64,000 bases of DNA, from assembly GCA_023238725.1 (NCBI GenBank), contig CM041544.1, positions 6,979,501-7,043,500 on the forward strand, given 5' to 3'. Numbering within the stretch: position 1 is the stretch's first letter; the number at the start of each line of letters is the position of its first letter. Made by a program: the position numbers and the translations under genes. Positions 1 to 11,329 of the stretch are shown here, in pieces. Origin of the DNA: Scortum barcoo (Eukaryota; Chordata; Actinopteri; Centrarchiformes; Terapontidae). The notes below the pieces were generated by a model, which saw nothing but the letters and a program-made list of their open reading frames with translations, ran no database searches and was not told the origin of the DNA.

Positions 1-329
1 CCATTGTGTTGATAAGGTACTTTAACTTGACACACTGACCCAGTAAAGAGGATGTTGACTGGACTAGCTGTTTTCCAGCTAACAAAATATTACAGGGGCT
101 TCGTATTGTTCACATAATTAAACTCTCATTTATGTGAAGCCACTGAAGTTTGCAGGTTATATATAAAAGCTAACAGATAGTAGCTCCATGTTTTTAGCTT
201 CTGCTGTCAAATGTACCTGAGGCTAAGCTGAGGTTAGCTAGCATTAGCTGTTGTGAGCTCCCCCTCCTATCTTCGCGGCTATTTCCGACTAAACAGAGTA
301 AATAAATTTAGAGCTAAATATCGTCTTAC

Positions 330-560
330 CCGACAGTGTGAAACTGGAGAGGCCCGACCACGGCTAGACTTGTCAAGTTCACTGCAGGAGACACGTAGTC
401 AGCCGGACTGACAGCGACTTGCTGCCACATCCACAGCCCACGTTGGGTTGGGAATTGCCGTAGACGAGCTATGCACGAACGACGTGTACGTAAGATATCC
501 GGTTACGTGCACGCAGCGTGCGGCGGCCTTAAGCAAGTCAGCATCAGTCCTTACGTACGC
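330..560 (-). promoter_or_regulatory. CpG-rich block with possible first exon of a minus-strand gene
   Basis: The stretch has many more CG dinucleotides than its AT-rich surroundings. On the minus strand a good splice donor (CGG then GTAAGA) lies with its G at about 330. This looks like a promoter and first, perhaps untranslated, exon of a gene continuing left out of the window. The open frame at 399-641 on the minus strand has no recognisable domain and is not claimed as coding. The identity of the gene cannot be told from here. Confidence 0.35.
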
Positions 561-640
561 AGGAATACGCAGTTTGGATGGGTGGACTCTCATGTAGCTC
601 AGTGGGAAGTTCAAGAGCAGGGACGAAGGGTGAAAATACA

Positions 641-1387
641 CTTTTAGCTTTTGTTCAACTTAAGTAAACAAACTAAGCCACAATAAGTGTAATTATTTAT
701 ATACAAATTGTTCCCTACCATAGTTAATTATAAAATACATATACAACATATTTATTATTTATTTACATCAGGTATTTTTTTAGAATGAATGAATTCAATG
801 AAGTCCAATGTCACATTTGTTAATAAAAATGAGAACATGTTACTAAAATTACTAAAAATTCAGTTAATTTCATTTTCAATCAACTGCTTTAACTATCAAT
901 GAATATTGCTGCTGGCACATGTTGTACAAAGTAATCTCAACTCAAGGTCCACATAACTTTTCATGCCATGCCATCCAGGACACTCCAGCTGCTGATGAAG
1001 AGCATTAGATTTGGGTTAAAGTCCCTGAAAAAGCTCATAAAAGGAAATTGAGTCAGGATTATTTTGTCAGTCTTATCAACTTTCACAATTAATGAATTCA
1101 TTTAGTTCTGATTCCATTTTAAACAGAGAAGCACTTGGAGGAAAGATAACTGGTAATTTAAGTCACTTAATCCGGTTTGTTGGAAATGTGCCATTCAATT
1201 GTATGTGGTCTCCTCGGAGTCAATGGTTCGAAACATCTACTGGAGGATGTCAACTCATCTTTAGTAATCTGACACTGAGGCACATGAGTGGCGTGTGCAT
1301 GCCAAGAAAGGCCTGTGAAAGATTCATGACCAGGAAGGCCAGGCGCACAGAGGACACTGAGCTGCCATATTAGGTGCAAGCACAGCT
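641..1387. other. AT-rich spacer upstream of the TRIM gene
   Basis: No exon, RNA gene or clear repeat was recognised. The 3' end must hold the promoter and 5' UTR of the TRIM gene starting at 1388, but no TATA box or initiator can be named with confidence. Confidence 0.4.
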
Positions 1388-3559
1388 ATGGGGACCATTG
1401 AGGAAACTTTAAAGTGTCCCGTCTGCCAGGACTTCTTCACAGATCCTGTGACGCTGCACTGCGGACACGACTTCTGTCTCACCTGTATCCAGGCTGTGTG
1501 GGAAACGGACGGGGCTGATGAGGGGCCTTTGTTCTGCCCAGAGTGTCAGATATTCCTCCCCTCTGGCCTCACTCTGGAGATAAACACCAGCCTTCAGACC
1601 AAAGTAAAGGACTTCTCCACTAACGAGCCGTCAGCAGCAGGGCTGCAGACGCCAAGCAGGGCAGCCAAGTCATCTTCAACCATCCACTGTGACCACTGCA
1701 TAGAGACCCCATCGGTGGCCATAAGGACCTGTCTGACCTGTGATGCCGCACTGTGCCAGGCCCACGCCCTGCTGCACCAGCAGAGGTCTGCCCTGAGGGA
1801 GCACACTGTTGTGGATGTGACGGTTGACCCGCTGTCTCTGAAGTGCAGGGAGCACCGTGATGAGCTCAAGCTCTTCTGTGTGGAGGAAAGGGTCCCTGTG
1901 TGCTGTTTATGCGTTCTGGTCGGCAAGCACAAGAACCACAAAGCACTTCAAGTCAGCGAAGCATGCGCAGACTTCAAGGTGAGTATTAGTATTTTTTTCA
2001 ATTGGTTAATGTGTTTAACTTTATTGTAATTATCAGGGTTATTTCTTCATGTCTCTGTCGAGGTATTTATTTTCGATAGGCCTGTTGTATGTCTTTAGAG
2101 CACATTAGAGACCACTATGAACCAACTGCTGAAGAGGAGGGGTGAAGCAGAACATGCTATCAAAGACTTGGAGTCACTGTACACGCAAACAGTGGTACAT
2201 TTAATGAGAAATACCCCTTTTCAATAATCAATTTTATTAAATACACACCTGCTTATATGTATTGAAACAATGTATATAAATCATTTATTTCCTAGAACTC
2301 TGCTGCAGATTTCCGAGAGAGAGTCTCCGACAAGTACAGCCGGATCCGCGTCGTGCTGGATGGGGATGAGCGTCTGATGATGCAGGTCATAGACGCAGAG
2401 GAGACACACATGACAGAGTGGCTGGAGGCCCAGAGGGGCACTATGGAGGCTCAGATCAAAGAGATAGACAGCCTCAGAGCTTCCAGCAAATCACTCCTCC
2501 AAGAAACAGATGATCTGCGATTCCTGCAGGTAAGTAAAATGTACCTAAATGTTATGACAGTATGTTACTGTGATCATGTGAACGTCTCATAGAAATGCAG
2601 CTAAAGTGTTTTCTGCCATTGCAATACCTTTTTATTTTCAATAGCAAATCACAGCGCAGAATCTTTGGTGAGTATATCGTCTTCTATAGTATATCTTATT
2701 TTGATAGAATTTTTGCCTTCTAATTGTTTTCAGTCTTTGTTGTAGTGACCCTTTGGATTTAGCACCAATCAAGGAAGTAGACAGAGACCTGTGTGATCCT
2801 GAGAAGCTGAGAGCCGTAGAGAGTATGGTGGATGACCTCTCGGTGGCTCTGTCCCAACACTTTCCACGAATGTGGTCCTGTTAGTAAAGAAACTAATATT
2901 TTGCAATCTAAAATCAGCCCCCACTATCTCTGCAGTTGTGTGCTGAATGTAGATTTTTATTTGCAGATCTCAGCTGTCCTGCTCTGGACTCCAACACAGC
3001 TCATCCAAAACTGGAAATATCCCAGGACAGGAAACAAGTGTACTGGAGAAGGCAGCCGGTCAGTGAAGCTCTCAGCCCTCAGCCTTATGACTCCCAGTAC
3101 AGCGTCCTGGCTCAGGAGAGTTTTACTTCTGGACAGCACTACTGGGAGGTCGTCGTACAGGAGAAACCTTACTGGCTAATAGGTGTGACCACTGGGCCAG
3201 TCCAGAAAAAGGAGGGTCAGAGCACCTCCAGCCTGGGTGTGAACAACACATCCTGGTGCATCTACCACGGAGACGGACAGTACCTGGCATGTCATGACAC
3301 CCAGGAGAAGCAGCTGTCAGTGGGAAAGAGAGTCAGGAAGCTGGGCATGCTGGCAAATCTCCAGAAGGGGGAGCTCTCGTTCTACGATGCTGATGCCATG
3401 ACGCTGCTTCACTCTTTCCGTGTGCAGTGTACTGAGCCTCTCTACCCCATGTTAAACCCATGCATCGATGTGAATGGACTGAACAAGCAGCCTCTTACCC
3501 TGTTTTGGATTAAGGACCGCTGGGATTGGCATGTAAACACAAGTGGGGGTAAAGAGTGA
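1388..3559 (+). CDS. TRIM-family E3 ubiquitin ligase (RING, two B-boxes, coiled coil, PRY/SPRY)
   Basis: Coding exons read as 1388-1978, 2099-2194, 2296-2529, 2645-2667, 2746-2879 and 2967-3559. All have AG/GT borders and compatible phases, giving 556 residues. The first ATG precedes the RING by nine residues. The C3HC4 RING ligands are C10, C13, C25, H27, C30, C33, C50 and C53. Two B-boxes follow at about residues 99-140 and 155-190, a coiled coil at about 198-330 (exons of 96 and 234 nt), and a PRY/SPRY domain from about 365 with the PRY start LDSNTAHPKL and the SPRY motif GQHYWEV. This architecture is class IV TRIM, a cytosolic ubiquitin ligase type whose SPRY binds target proteins; teleosts carry many, often antiviral. 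The 23-nt exon is typical of the family. The 2879 donor (GTTAGT) is weak but fits the phase. The exact orthologue is not recognised, so no symbol is given. The gene appears intact. Confidence 0.9.
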
Positions 3560-3890
3560 ACTACGAACCTTAAAGAACTGTGTTGTGGATAAAGATTCAC
3601 TGACTGAACTGTAGTTTTTCCTCACACATTTTCCCCCCATGTTTGTTTCATGTTCTTCATGTAAAAGATGTGTGGCTGTCAGATTATATGACCATCATCA
3701 GCTAAAACCATGATCAAGGAATTTATCTACCTCTGTATTTAATATAGTCATAGCTAAAGCTGAGGTAGATGATGAACATTCATGACTAATGACCAGCAGC
3801 AATCAAAGAGAAAACAGCAAGGCTTAAAATACTGCATTATGGTGTTCTAATATTATATTATGATATTATATTATAATGCTGATGTTTTAT
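3560..3890. other. TRIM 3' flank
   Basis: This is presumably the 3' UTR and downstream flank of the TRIM gene. No clear AATAAA signal was found close to the stop. The rest is AT-rich and holds nothing recognisable. Confidence 0.4.
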
Positions 3891-3893
3891 AGA

Positions 3894-4088
3894 AGTTAAG
3901 TACATTCACGTAAGCGCTGTACTTAAGTATAGATATGAGGCACTTGTATATAAAATATGATGCTTCATTATAAGTTCTCAACAGGACATACAAATACAGC
4001 CAAAACAATTAGTTGAATAATCTGTCAATTTACAGTAAATTCACTGGCTATTCATAAACGTTTTTGACATTGTGTAAGTCATTGTTCA

Positions 4089-4150
<62 letters not shown>

Positions 4151-4413
4151 TATATCATGCATATATATATAGCATAAACAATCAGATGAATAATGCGTAT
4201 TAAAAATTATAATTAAATGCAGTCCTATACAGAATAGTTCAAATGAGCGTAAATACGTAAATAACAATAATCCAATCACATAATATATAAGAGATTGTAA
4301 ATAAATACTTTTACTTGAGTAAAGTTTTCAATGCATGATTGTAACAGAGTTTTTCTGGAGTGGTATTAGTATTTTTACTTCAGTAAAGGATTTGAATACT
4401 TTCTCCACCTCTG
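3894..4413 (-). mobile_element. Degenerate teleost MITE with a TA microsatellite inside
   Basis: Read on the minus strand, the right end starts CAGAGGTGGAGAAAGTATTC and continues with a tract about 'ctttactgaagtaaaa', a sequence recognised from memory as the end of a very common fish non-autonomous DNA transposon. The left part (about 3894-3950) holds the companion motif with 'aagtaca' and 'tacttaagta'. The two ends are too diverged to define the terminal repeats exactly, and no target duplication was identified. Confidence 0.5.
4092..4147. repeat. (TA)n microsatellite
   Basis: Nearly perfect TA dinucleotide array of about 28 units, followed by a short imperfect extension with ATGCATATATCATGCA. 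It is likely to be length-variable between individuals. Confidence 0.95.
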
Positions 4414-4549
4414 GTTTATGGTCGTTTCTGCATGACCTTTTCAGTGTCTGCTTATGTCATGTACAGTAAATATTTCCATCAAGTGGCTTTGCACGATGAC
4501 TCAAACAGCACTTTTGTTCTGTTTTTAAGTTTATCTGTTCAGTCAGAGG

Positions 4550-4925
4550 CTTAACAGCACTCATGTAGTTCAGGAAGTAAGTGACCCTTGCGTAAACTAC
4601 TGCCTTGTTATCTGTACAACTGTCCCCTCGGCTCACCAGACCATGGAGGACAAGCGTGCCATTATTCTCACATGTCAGTGGCCCTACAGAGTTTCTGCCC
4701 TGCAGCAAACAAAATACCCTGTGAGGCCAAATGACATGAGCAGTGACAGAGCACAAGAGCACTATTTTTTTCAGACTGTTATTCGTACAGTATAGTTTTC
4801 CTCTGTGTACATTAACATCTACTTTCTCAAGGGAGTATAGTCTCAAAAATCCATATCGACCTGCCTGCTCTTTTTCTGGAGTGTGTCCCTTGGAGGTACC
4901 AGACACAAATCATCTGTCACTCATG
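4550..4925 (-). pseudogene. Decayed second copy of the habp2 protease 3' exons
   Basis: On the minus strand an acceptor (CTGCAG) at 4700 is followed by a frame that aligns along its length with the last exon of the habp2 gene upstream: PLTC, then HGLVSRGD where habp2 has YGLVSWGD, then VYARVTYFLNY where habp2 has VYTRVTHFLNW. The catalytic GDSGGP is replaced by GRNSVGP and the substrate-pocket Trp by Arg, so it cannot encode a normal active site. The frame stays open to a stop at 4457. At about 4880-4925 there is a frameshifted remnant resembling the previous habp2 exon (the region encoding M-x-C-A-G-Y-L-Q-G). Together these suggest a partial tandem duplication now decaying. The alternative is an unusual alternative last exon of habp2. 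Confidence 0.6.
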
Positions 4926-5573
4926 ATGTTTTCATAGACTTGCTGCTAGATATGCTGGAGCACATTTTGTGGCTTATCACCACCAAGAACTTGCGAGACA
5001 TACTCAGAAAAAATAGTGGTCAGAAAAGGCTTTTCTGGCTTTTTTTTTTTTTTTTTTTGCAGTGACGTTGTCTAGTTGTTCACAATATTCAGTATATTCA
5101 TGAAAAACAGGATGACAGGCAGAGAAAAAATATGTATTCATGTTTTTACACACATTCCAGCACTGTGACTCTCCTGATTATCCTGATCAGAGGTGTAGTT
5201 ATTAGTTGTGCCTCCCTTAGGCCTGGTGAGGACATACAGTGAAGACACGAGGCGCAGAGCGACATAAAGAGATAATTGATATTAAACTAAACAGTAAGAG
5301 GAAACATTTACGGACATGGTATAAAAATCCTGTCACTACTTTGGGACATTTACAGTTCTGGTTGTGTCATCACTGATGCATTTGATCCATTTTTTTTTCA
5401 AGGGTCTCCAACAATCAGCTTATTGTTTTGATTTTTCTCTTATATTCATCTCCCTTCCCACTGTAATTGCAATGTAATTACTCTCAGGAGATCACAGAGA
5501 AATACTGTGCTTGATCAATAAGGCTACGTGGCATTTTTTTCTCATGAAAGGGTCAAGGCAGTCACATCTTAAA
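4926..5573. other. Spacer between habp2 and the decayed protease tail
   Basis: AT-rich sequence with a T-homopolymer at about 5040-5058. No further protease exon was recognised, although strongly decayed ones could be missed by eye. Confidence 0.4.
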
Positions 5574-5579
5574 TTTATT
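5574..5579 (-). other. habp2: Candidate habp2 polyadenylation signal
   Basis: TTTATT on the plus strand is AATAAA on the minus strand, about 255 nt past the habp2 stop codon at 5836. Position and strand fit a poly(A) signal; cleavage has not been shown. Confidence 0.4.
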
Positions 5580-5835
5580 GGGTTTTGAAATTGCCTTGGG
5601 CTTGAATAAGAGTAAAAACCTGCTAGAAAACCAAGAAATTATATGATATTTAGATGTTCAAACAAGACAGAACACAATTTGATGAAAAGCTTTGTCAGTT
5701 TTTTGTATTAAGCAGCACTGGAATTTAAAATGGTGTTTTAGAGCTGAAAAGGAAAATACCAGGTACAACTGCAAAAACTCAAAAAGATAGATTATGACTG
5801 GTTAGACGTGCTCCATACATAGCCTAAATCTTTGG

Positions 5836-8800
5836 CTATGCTGCTTGAGTGTTTGACCTGATCCAGTTCAGGAAGTGAGTGACCCGTGTGTAAACCCCAG
5901 GCTTGTTCTTCCTTCCACATTGGTCTCCCCAACTCACCAGACCATATACAACATGTGTATTGTTTGTTTGACAAGTCAGAGGTCCTCCAGAGTCGCCCTG
6001 AAACAAGAGCAAACAGCTGACCAGATAGCACTGCTGCATACAACTATTTCAGGAGTCAGTCATGTGGATATTCTGAGCTATAGCTTGACAAGTTTTCTCT
6101 ACTAACCTGGCAGGAATCCACCCCTCCCTGCAGGTAACCAGCACAGAACATAGTATTATCCAGGACTGGGCCATAAACGATGCGTTCAGAGCACTTTTCC
6201 TGGCTGATCAGCAGTACATTTGCCTGCAGCAGGTGGTTGGAACCATACTCAGCTGCAGATATGAGGTGGGAAATTAGGATTTTACCAAATATAACAGCAA
6301 ATGCAACAACATTTTTACAAACCAAGCTGCCTTTAATGTAACCAAGAGGTTGGTTGTTGTTTTTTTTAAACTTTCATATCTTTGTCTCTAAAACAGACCA
6401 GAAGATGTAAATAAAAATTATGACTTTAATTTGCAGTTGAAGATGCAAGTGGCCTTACATTGCTCAGTGGCACCCCATCCAGAAATGGTACACTCCACCC
6501 CATCAGGCAGTTGGACGTCAGGCAGACAGGCCGTCTTCACAAACTGGGTCTCATTGGCACAAAATCCCTCAGTGCCTTTCAGCCTCAACAAGCCTTTGGA
6601 AATGCATTTTGGATTGCAAAAGTTGCATTTTTAGTCACAACTAAGTACTAAGTACTTTTCTTGCATTTTTACGTCACAATCTCAGTACTTTTTAGAATTT
6701 TTAAAGTTTACTTCATGGACTTCATTCCTATCATTACAAATGGCTACTGAGCCTCTCACCGCCCATTCTTAATTAACTTAAAAGGATCAAGATACAAAAG
6801 TAAGATGCCATCAGTAAGATTTATCAGATTCTAATATTGTTGCTAATACTTATTTCACATGAAGTGAGAGAGAGATATGGATCACCTATGTCGTTGTAAA
6901 CAGCTTGAGGAGTCTCTCTGTAGTTCTCATGTCGAATGGTCTTTACAACTTCTATGGTTTGCGATGTGGCTTCCCTCGGATCCAGTGACAGACCGCCCAT
7001 AACCACCTGCATGTCTTTGTTGTCTTCACTGCTCAAACACATACAGCACATGATTGAGATTAAGTCCGCACGTGAAAGCTTTTCCCTAATCGGCCAGTGT
7101 GTTTCAGTGTGTGTGTGTGTGTGTGTGTGAGTGCGTTTTATCAGATCTGTATTCATTATGACTTTGCTTACATGCAATGTCCAGCTGTCAGTACCCAGCA
7201 GCTCTTGATTAGAACTCCTCCACAGGTGTGACTGAATGCATTTTTGGAGTTCTTCGGTCTCACGTGCAAGGACACCTGCCAGGGTATACCTCCGGGAGGG
7301 ACCTTCAGACCCCCAAAGATTCGGGTAATACTCTTTTTTGGCTGAGGCACCCCACAAGTGGAAAACTGCCGCAGTGGAGCGGCGGTGGTGGGAAGAACAA
7401 CACCAATGGAGCCAGTAGTGGTTTGCGGGCGCTGGCTGGGCTTCTCGGTCGTTGGGATTTTAGTCGTTGGCTTGACTGCTGCTGTGGGTTCAGGTTTTGG
7501 AGGCACAGGTTTGGGGGCAGTGGGATCGGGTAGCGGAGCGACAATTTCAGTTGGCACCACACCTGAAGACACATTCATAAAATGTGAACAGAAGATAACA
7601 CTTGTTTCTGTTGACCACGCTCATAATCTGAAAGCTGTCTGAAGCTTTCAAACTGACCTGTCGGTTTAGGACACTTTATCACATCACAGTAGTCCCAAAG
7701 CAATCTGCGGCCTATTCTGTAGAAACACCAGGGCATCCCTTCTCCGTCTGGGTTTCTGTGCCAAAGGAAGTGTGTGAGTAAATGCCCTCTGTGGTTTCAA
7801 TGCACTTATATAAGCTCTCCTGACCTGCAGAAGTTGTGAGGGCCGAGTCCGTCTTTGTCCTCGAACGAGTTGAAGGGATCAGCCCCCTTCTCCAGGATGA
7901 AGTGAGAGTTCCAGTAGAGGCACTCGAAGCCATCATCTGTTTCACTCACATTGCCACGATATGACTCTCCATTATCCACATAGCAGTCATTTGGGCCTGA
8001 GAAATATACCACACTCAATCAGTATGAGGGTAAGGATGATGCATACATTGGACTGGAAGAAAGAGAACAATAATGTAAGGTGTATATTTACCAACATGGC
8101 AGAAGCGTCCTCTGAACCCTGGAGGGCACTCGCAGTCAAAGTCGTTACCATCCCTGATGCATTTTCCACCATTCCTACATGGATTAGGCTCACACAGTGA
8201 AACTTTGGAGAAAAACAGTTATAAGTGAAAGCTCGCCTTCAGAAACGGTGGAAACTTTTGGAGAAAAGTACTGTGTTTCTTTTAGGCAAAAGAAATACTC
8301 CTTACCATGTCTACAGTTTGGAGGCTGGAAGGGCTCTTTGCATTTGCACCCATAGTATGGGGGGGTTGACGTCAGCACACATTCGCCACGCCCGCATACA
8401 CCTCTCCTACAAAGTTTTGGACCTGAGATGATAGTAGTTAGTAGGTCGGATTAATCTTCGCTCATTAGATATTGTGCATGCATGACCAACAACAACAGCA
8501 TGAGAAAAGTGATTTTCTTTTTTTTTCAAACCTTTCTCGCATTTCCTTCCCTTGTATGGTTTAGGACAATCACATTTGAATTTTCTCTTGCCCTTCTTCT
8601 CACACACTCCATTGTTGAGGCAGGGGTTTGGGATGCATTCGCCTACGAAATGAGACTTTAAATTTGAATCAGAGCACTGTAGCCTGTCATCATGTCATAT
8701 TACATTAATAATATACAGAATATCTGCACATTGAATGCCTCACCCTGTGGATCTTGAAGATCCAAAATCCAGTCACTATTTTGATCGTCATCATCGTCAT

Positions 8801-9434
8801 CATCGCCAGTTAAGAGCTCAAAGAAGAAGTCTAAAACATTAGGTTACAACATTTTTGTTTTTACTATAAAACATACCTGGCATATTTCAGGTTTAGTTGG
8901 GAGGTTTTCACTGTAACTGTGGGGGCATACAGGATATTAAATGTTAAATTTGGATCTTAAAAAAGAAGCACTTACCTTCAATTATGTCCTTATATGTTTG
9001 TTTCCTTTTCTCGCTGTGTCTTTGATGCCCTTGATGTTCATGTCCATGACCTTCTTGATCGTGATGTTCGTGTTTCTTGTGCTTTTTAGGTTTCAGCTGA
9101 ATAATGATTTAAAAGCAGCACATAAAAGTCATAATAATGACAAATTACATGCAGTTGTTTAGGAGATTTCAGTTGATATTTCTGACAGTTTAACATCCCC
9201 ATGACCAAAAAAGAGTATTAGTTGCAGTTAATTCATCTTTTTAAACAGAAGTATGGGCAAGAAGCTCTACTGCATTTTATTCTCAGCAAAATCTATTTAA
9301 ACACTGTAAATAAGACCCAATACATTCCCTTGTTGTTACACAACTGCTGTATGACATATATAGTGAATACATACTTCAGCAGGTATGAGGAGCACCACTA
9401 ACAAGACGCAAAAGAAGAGGAGCTTTAGATTCAT
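5836..9434 (-). CDS. habp2: Hyaluronan-binding protein 2 (factor VII-activating protease), secreted kringle serine protease
   Basis: Thirteen coding exons on the minus strand: 9375-9434, 8976-9096, 8744-8830, 8532-8642, 8306-8422, 8092-8202, 7825-7996, 7658-7755, 7172-7562, 6886-7028, 6459-6593, 6107-6252 and 5836-5997. Phases close perfectly to 617 residues. Order of parts: signal peptide (about 1-20), His/Lys-rich segment (21-60), acidic run of seven Asp (about 70-76), three EGF domains (about 90-202), one kringle (about 205-290), Pro/Thr-rich linker, and trypsin domain. The activation site is R373-I374 (IFGG), and C362 probably ties the two chains together. The triad is H421 (TAGHC), D469 (YND) and S567 (GDSGGP), with D561 giving trypsin-like specificity. 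Three EGF, one kringle and one protease is the HABP2 layout; in mammals it acts in plasma on factor VII and pro-urokinase. The gene looks intact and active. Confidence 0.93.
7108..7129. repeat. (GT)n microsatellite in a habp2 intron
   Basis: About eleven GT units lie in the intron between the exons encoding the catalytic His and catalytic Asp regions. On the habp2 transcript this is a CA repeat. Confidence 0.9.
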
Positions 9435-10140
9435 GATGGCAGTGGATCAGAAGACATCCAGGAGAGTAAAATGAGAGTGCTCTGTCTGGCAGATCATTCA
9501 CAGCTTTCAAAACATTTGTGTAAGTACACCAACCTTTGATTCACTGGGGGTGTCTGGCATTCATCCCTGTTGTTGAGTCAGTTTTATTGATTTTAACTGT
9601 GCCCTTGGATAGTTATTTAGCTTTTTTTTAAAATATATATATATATATTTAGGAATAATAGGCGAACAATGCTCATGTTATCAAACACACAGAATAAACA
9701 AAGTTAGGGTGAAAACTCATAATCACTGTCACCCTTGAAACATTTTTCTTATTGAAATTCATTCAAATGGATTTTTTTTATCAAATACGATAAGCGCACA
9801 CACAGATGCAACACTGAGGCTCAGAGAGCATATTTACAAAGCCAATTATTTGTTTGAATGTAGACTTTGGATCCACATACAATAGGTGCATATAAGGATA
9901 AATTATTATGTGCTTCACAAAATCAGTTTAGTAGTTAATAGTGTACATAGTATTATAGAATCAATAATTTCTATGACTTCTGAGTAAAACTGAAATCCAT
10001 TTTAAACAGGACTTTGTCATGAAGAGAGAATTTGTAAACTCAAATTAGTTTCAGTGTCATCTTTCTTGGTTTGATTAGCGTGGATATGGGTCACACTGCT
10101 GCTAATGTTTCTGTACATTCATCTGAAAGTATAGACATAC
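9435..10140. other. habp2 upstream region
   Basis: The first bases hold the habp2 5' UTR and promoter, but no start-site motif could be fixed. A short AT run (about 9629-9650) and AT-rich sequence follow. No gene is seen. Confidence 0.4.
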
Positions 10141-10142
10141 AG

Positions 10143-10197
10143 GTGCTGTGAATTTCTATTGGATATCAATAAAGTATCTATCTATCTAAAAGTTACC
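10143..10197 (+). mobile_element. 3' tail of a teleost LINE or SINE
   Basis: Contains 'ggatatcaataaagtatctatctatct', close to the stereotyped end 'gggatcaataaagtatctatctatct' of common fish retroelements. Only the tail is recognisable. A related tail follows the tRNA-Pro-like element at 42423. Confidence 0.55.
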
Positions 10198-10292
10198 ATG
10201 ATTCATTGTGAGAAACTATCTTCCTACAAGAAATGTTTGTCACATTGTGCCTCATCTGACATATATTAGATTACAGTTTTAGAGTTATATCA

Positions 10293-11315
10293 AGGGTGCT
10301 ACTTTCTAATAATAATAATAGTTGTAACTAATGGCTTTATTGATGATTAATAAAGAATATAGTAATGTTAACCATTATGTTTATCCCCATCTTGCATGAC
10401 ACTCCCTTTGTCTTTTTCACTAACTTTTTTTTAGACTTCCTATCATTAAAAGGATACGCCTGGACTGTTAGAGTTTGCAGACCAACTGGTAAATAGAAAT
10501 GCCAAACAGAAAGGATACATTAAACTTCCTTCTTCCTGTAAGTGATGTATACAGCATTAGTAGATTATTTTTAGCCATTGCTATCAGTCTGCTGGTATTT
10601 TAGTCAGTCCAGCACTGTGGTGTAAGCTAAAATATCTCTAATGTAGATTGGTTGCCAAGAAATATACAGATATTCATGGTTCCTAGAGGATAACTTCTCC
10701 TGACTGCGATCCCCTGATTTTACTCTAATGAAGTTGATGTATTTAGTTTTTAGAGAAATATCTCATCCATGGTGCCCAGAAGATGAATTCTAATGTCTTT
10801 AGTGATATGTTAAACATTTACAAGATGGATCGCCACCAATCACGGTTCCCAGAGGAAGAATCCTGTTTTACTATAGTGCCATGAAGAGGTTGTCCTCCAG
10901 TCTACTGAATGGCTCGCCATGAAATCTGGTACCGCCATTCATGTCGCCATCAGGATGAACTTTAGATAACTTGCTCCACTGACCTCTAACAGCACCGTCA
11001 TCCAGCCACATTTTCTATTGTCCTTTACTTTGGTTTATGACCAAACACCAGAAAAATTAATGACATTCTCCTTTTCTGCACTGTGCTTTGTGTTTATTGC
11101 TCATTAAGAAAAGTTAGCATGCAAACATGCTGAACTATGATGGCGAACATTTCCACCAACATGTTTGTTGGCATGTGCTCAAAGCACCACTGTGCATGCA
11201 GCCTCACAGAGCTGCTAGCATGGCTGTAAACCTGGCCTTGTTTAATTGTTAATAAAGCCATTAGTTACAAGTAATAAACCTGTAGAATTGGTGCATTATT
11301 AGAAAGTAGTTCCCT
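10293..11315. mobile_element. About 1-kb element with inverted terminal arms
   Basis: The left arm (about 10293-10355) contains 'ctactttctaataa' and then 'ttgtaactaatggctttatt'. The right arm (about 11232-11315) contains both blocks in reverse order and orientation. The right arm has roughly 20 extra bases between the blocks. The interior has the 'gaatgtcatt' and 'agcatgct' style motifs of an abundant old teleost repeat seen again at 33150 and 36913. No transposase frame is present and no target duplication was found, so it is a non-autonomous relic, family unassigned. Confidence 0.6.
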
Positions 11316-11329
11316 AGCACAAGGAATAA

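Noticed and set aside
399..641. 80-residue minus frame in the CpG-rich left block
   Set aside because: There is no domain, no family resemblance and an odd composition. It is more likely promoter or UTR sequence.
1092..1373. 93-residue plus frame just upstream of the TRIM gene
   Set aside because: It resembles no TRIM part, and the RING begins normally after the ATG at 1388.
6824..7357. 177-residue minus frame crossing two habp2 exons
   Set aside because: It is read-through of an intron containing a CA repeat. The spliced model with a catalytic His and Asp in separate exons is clearly better.
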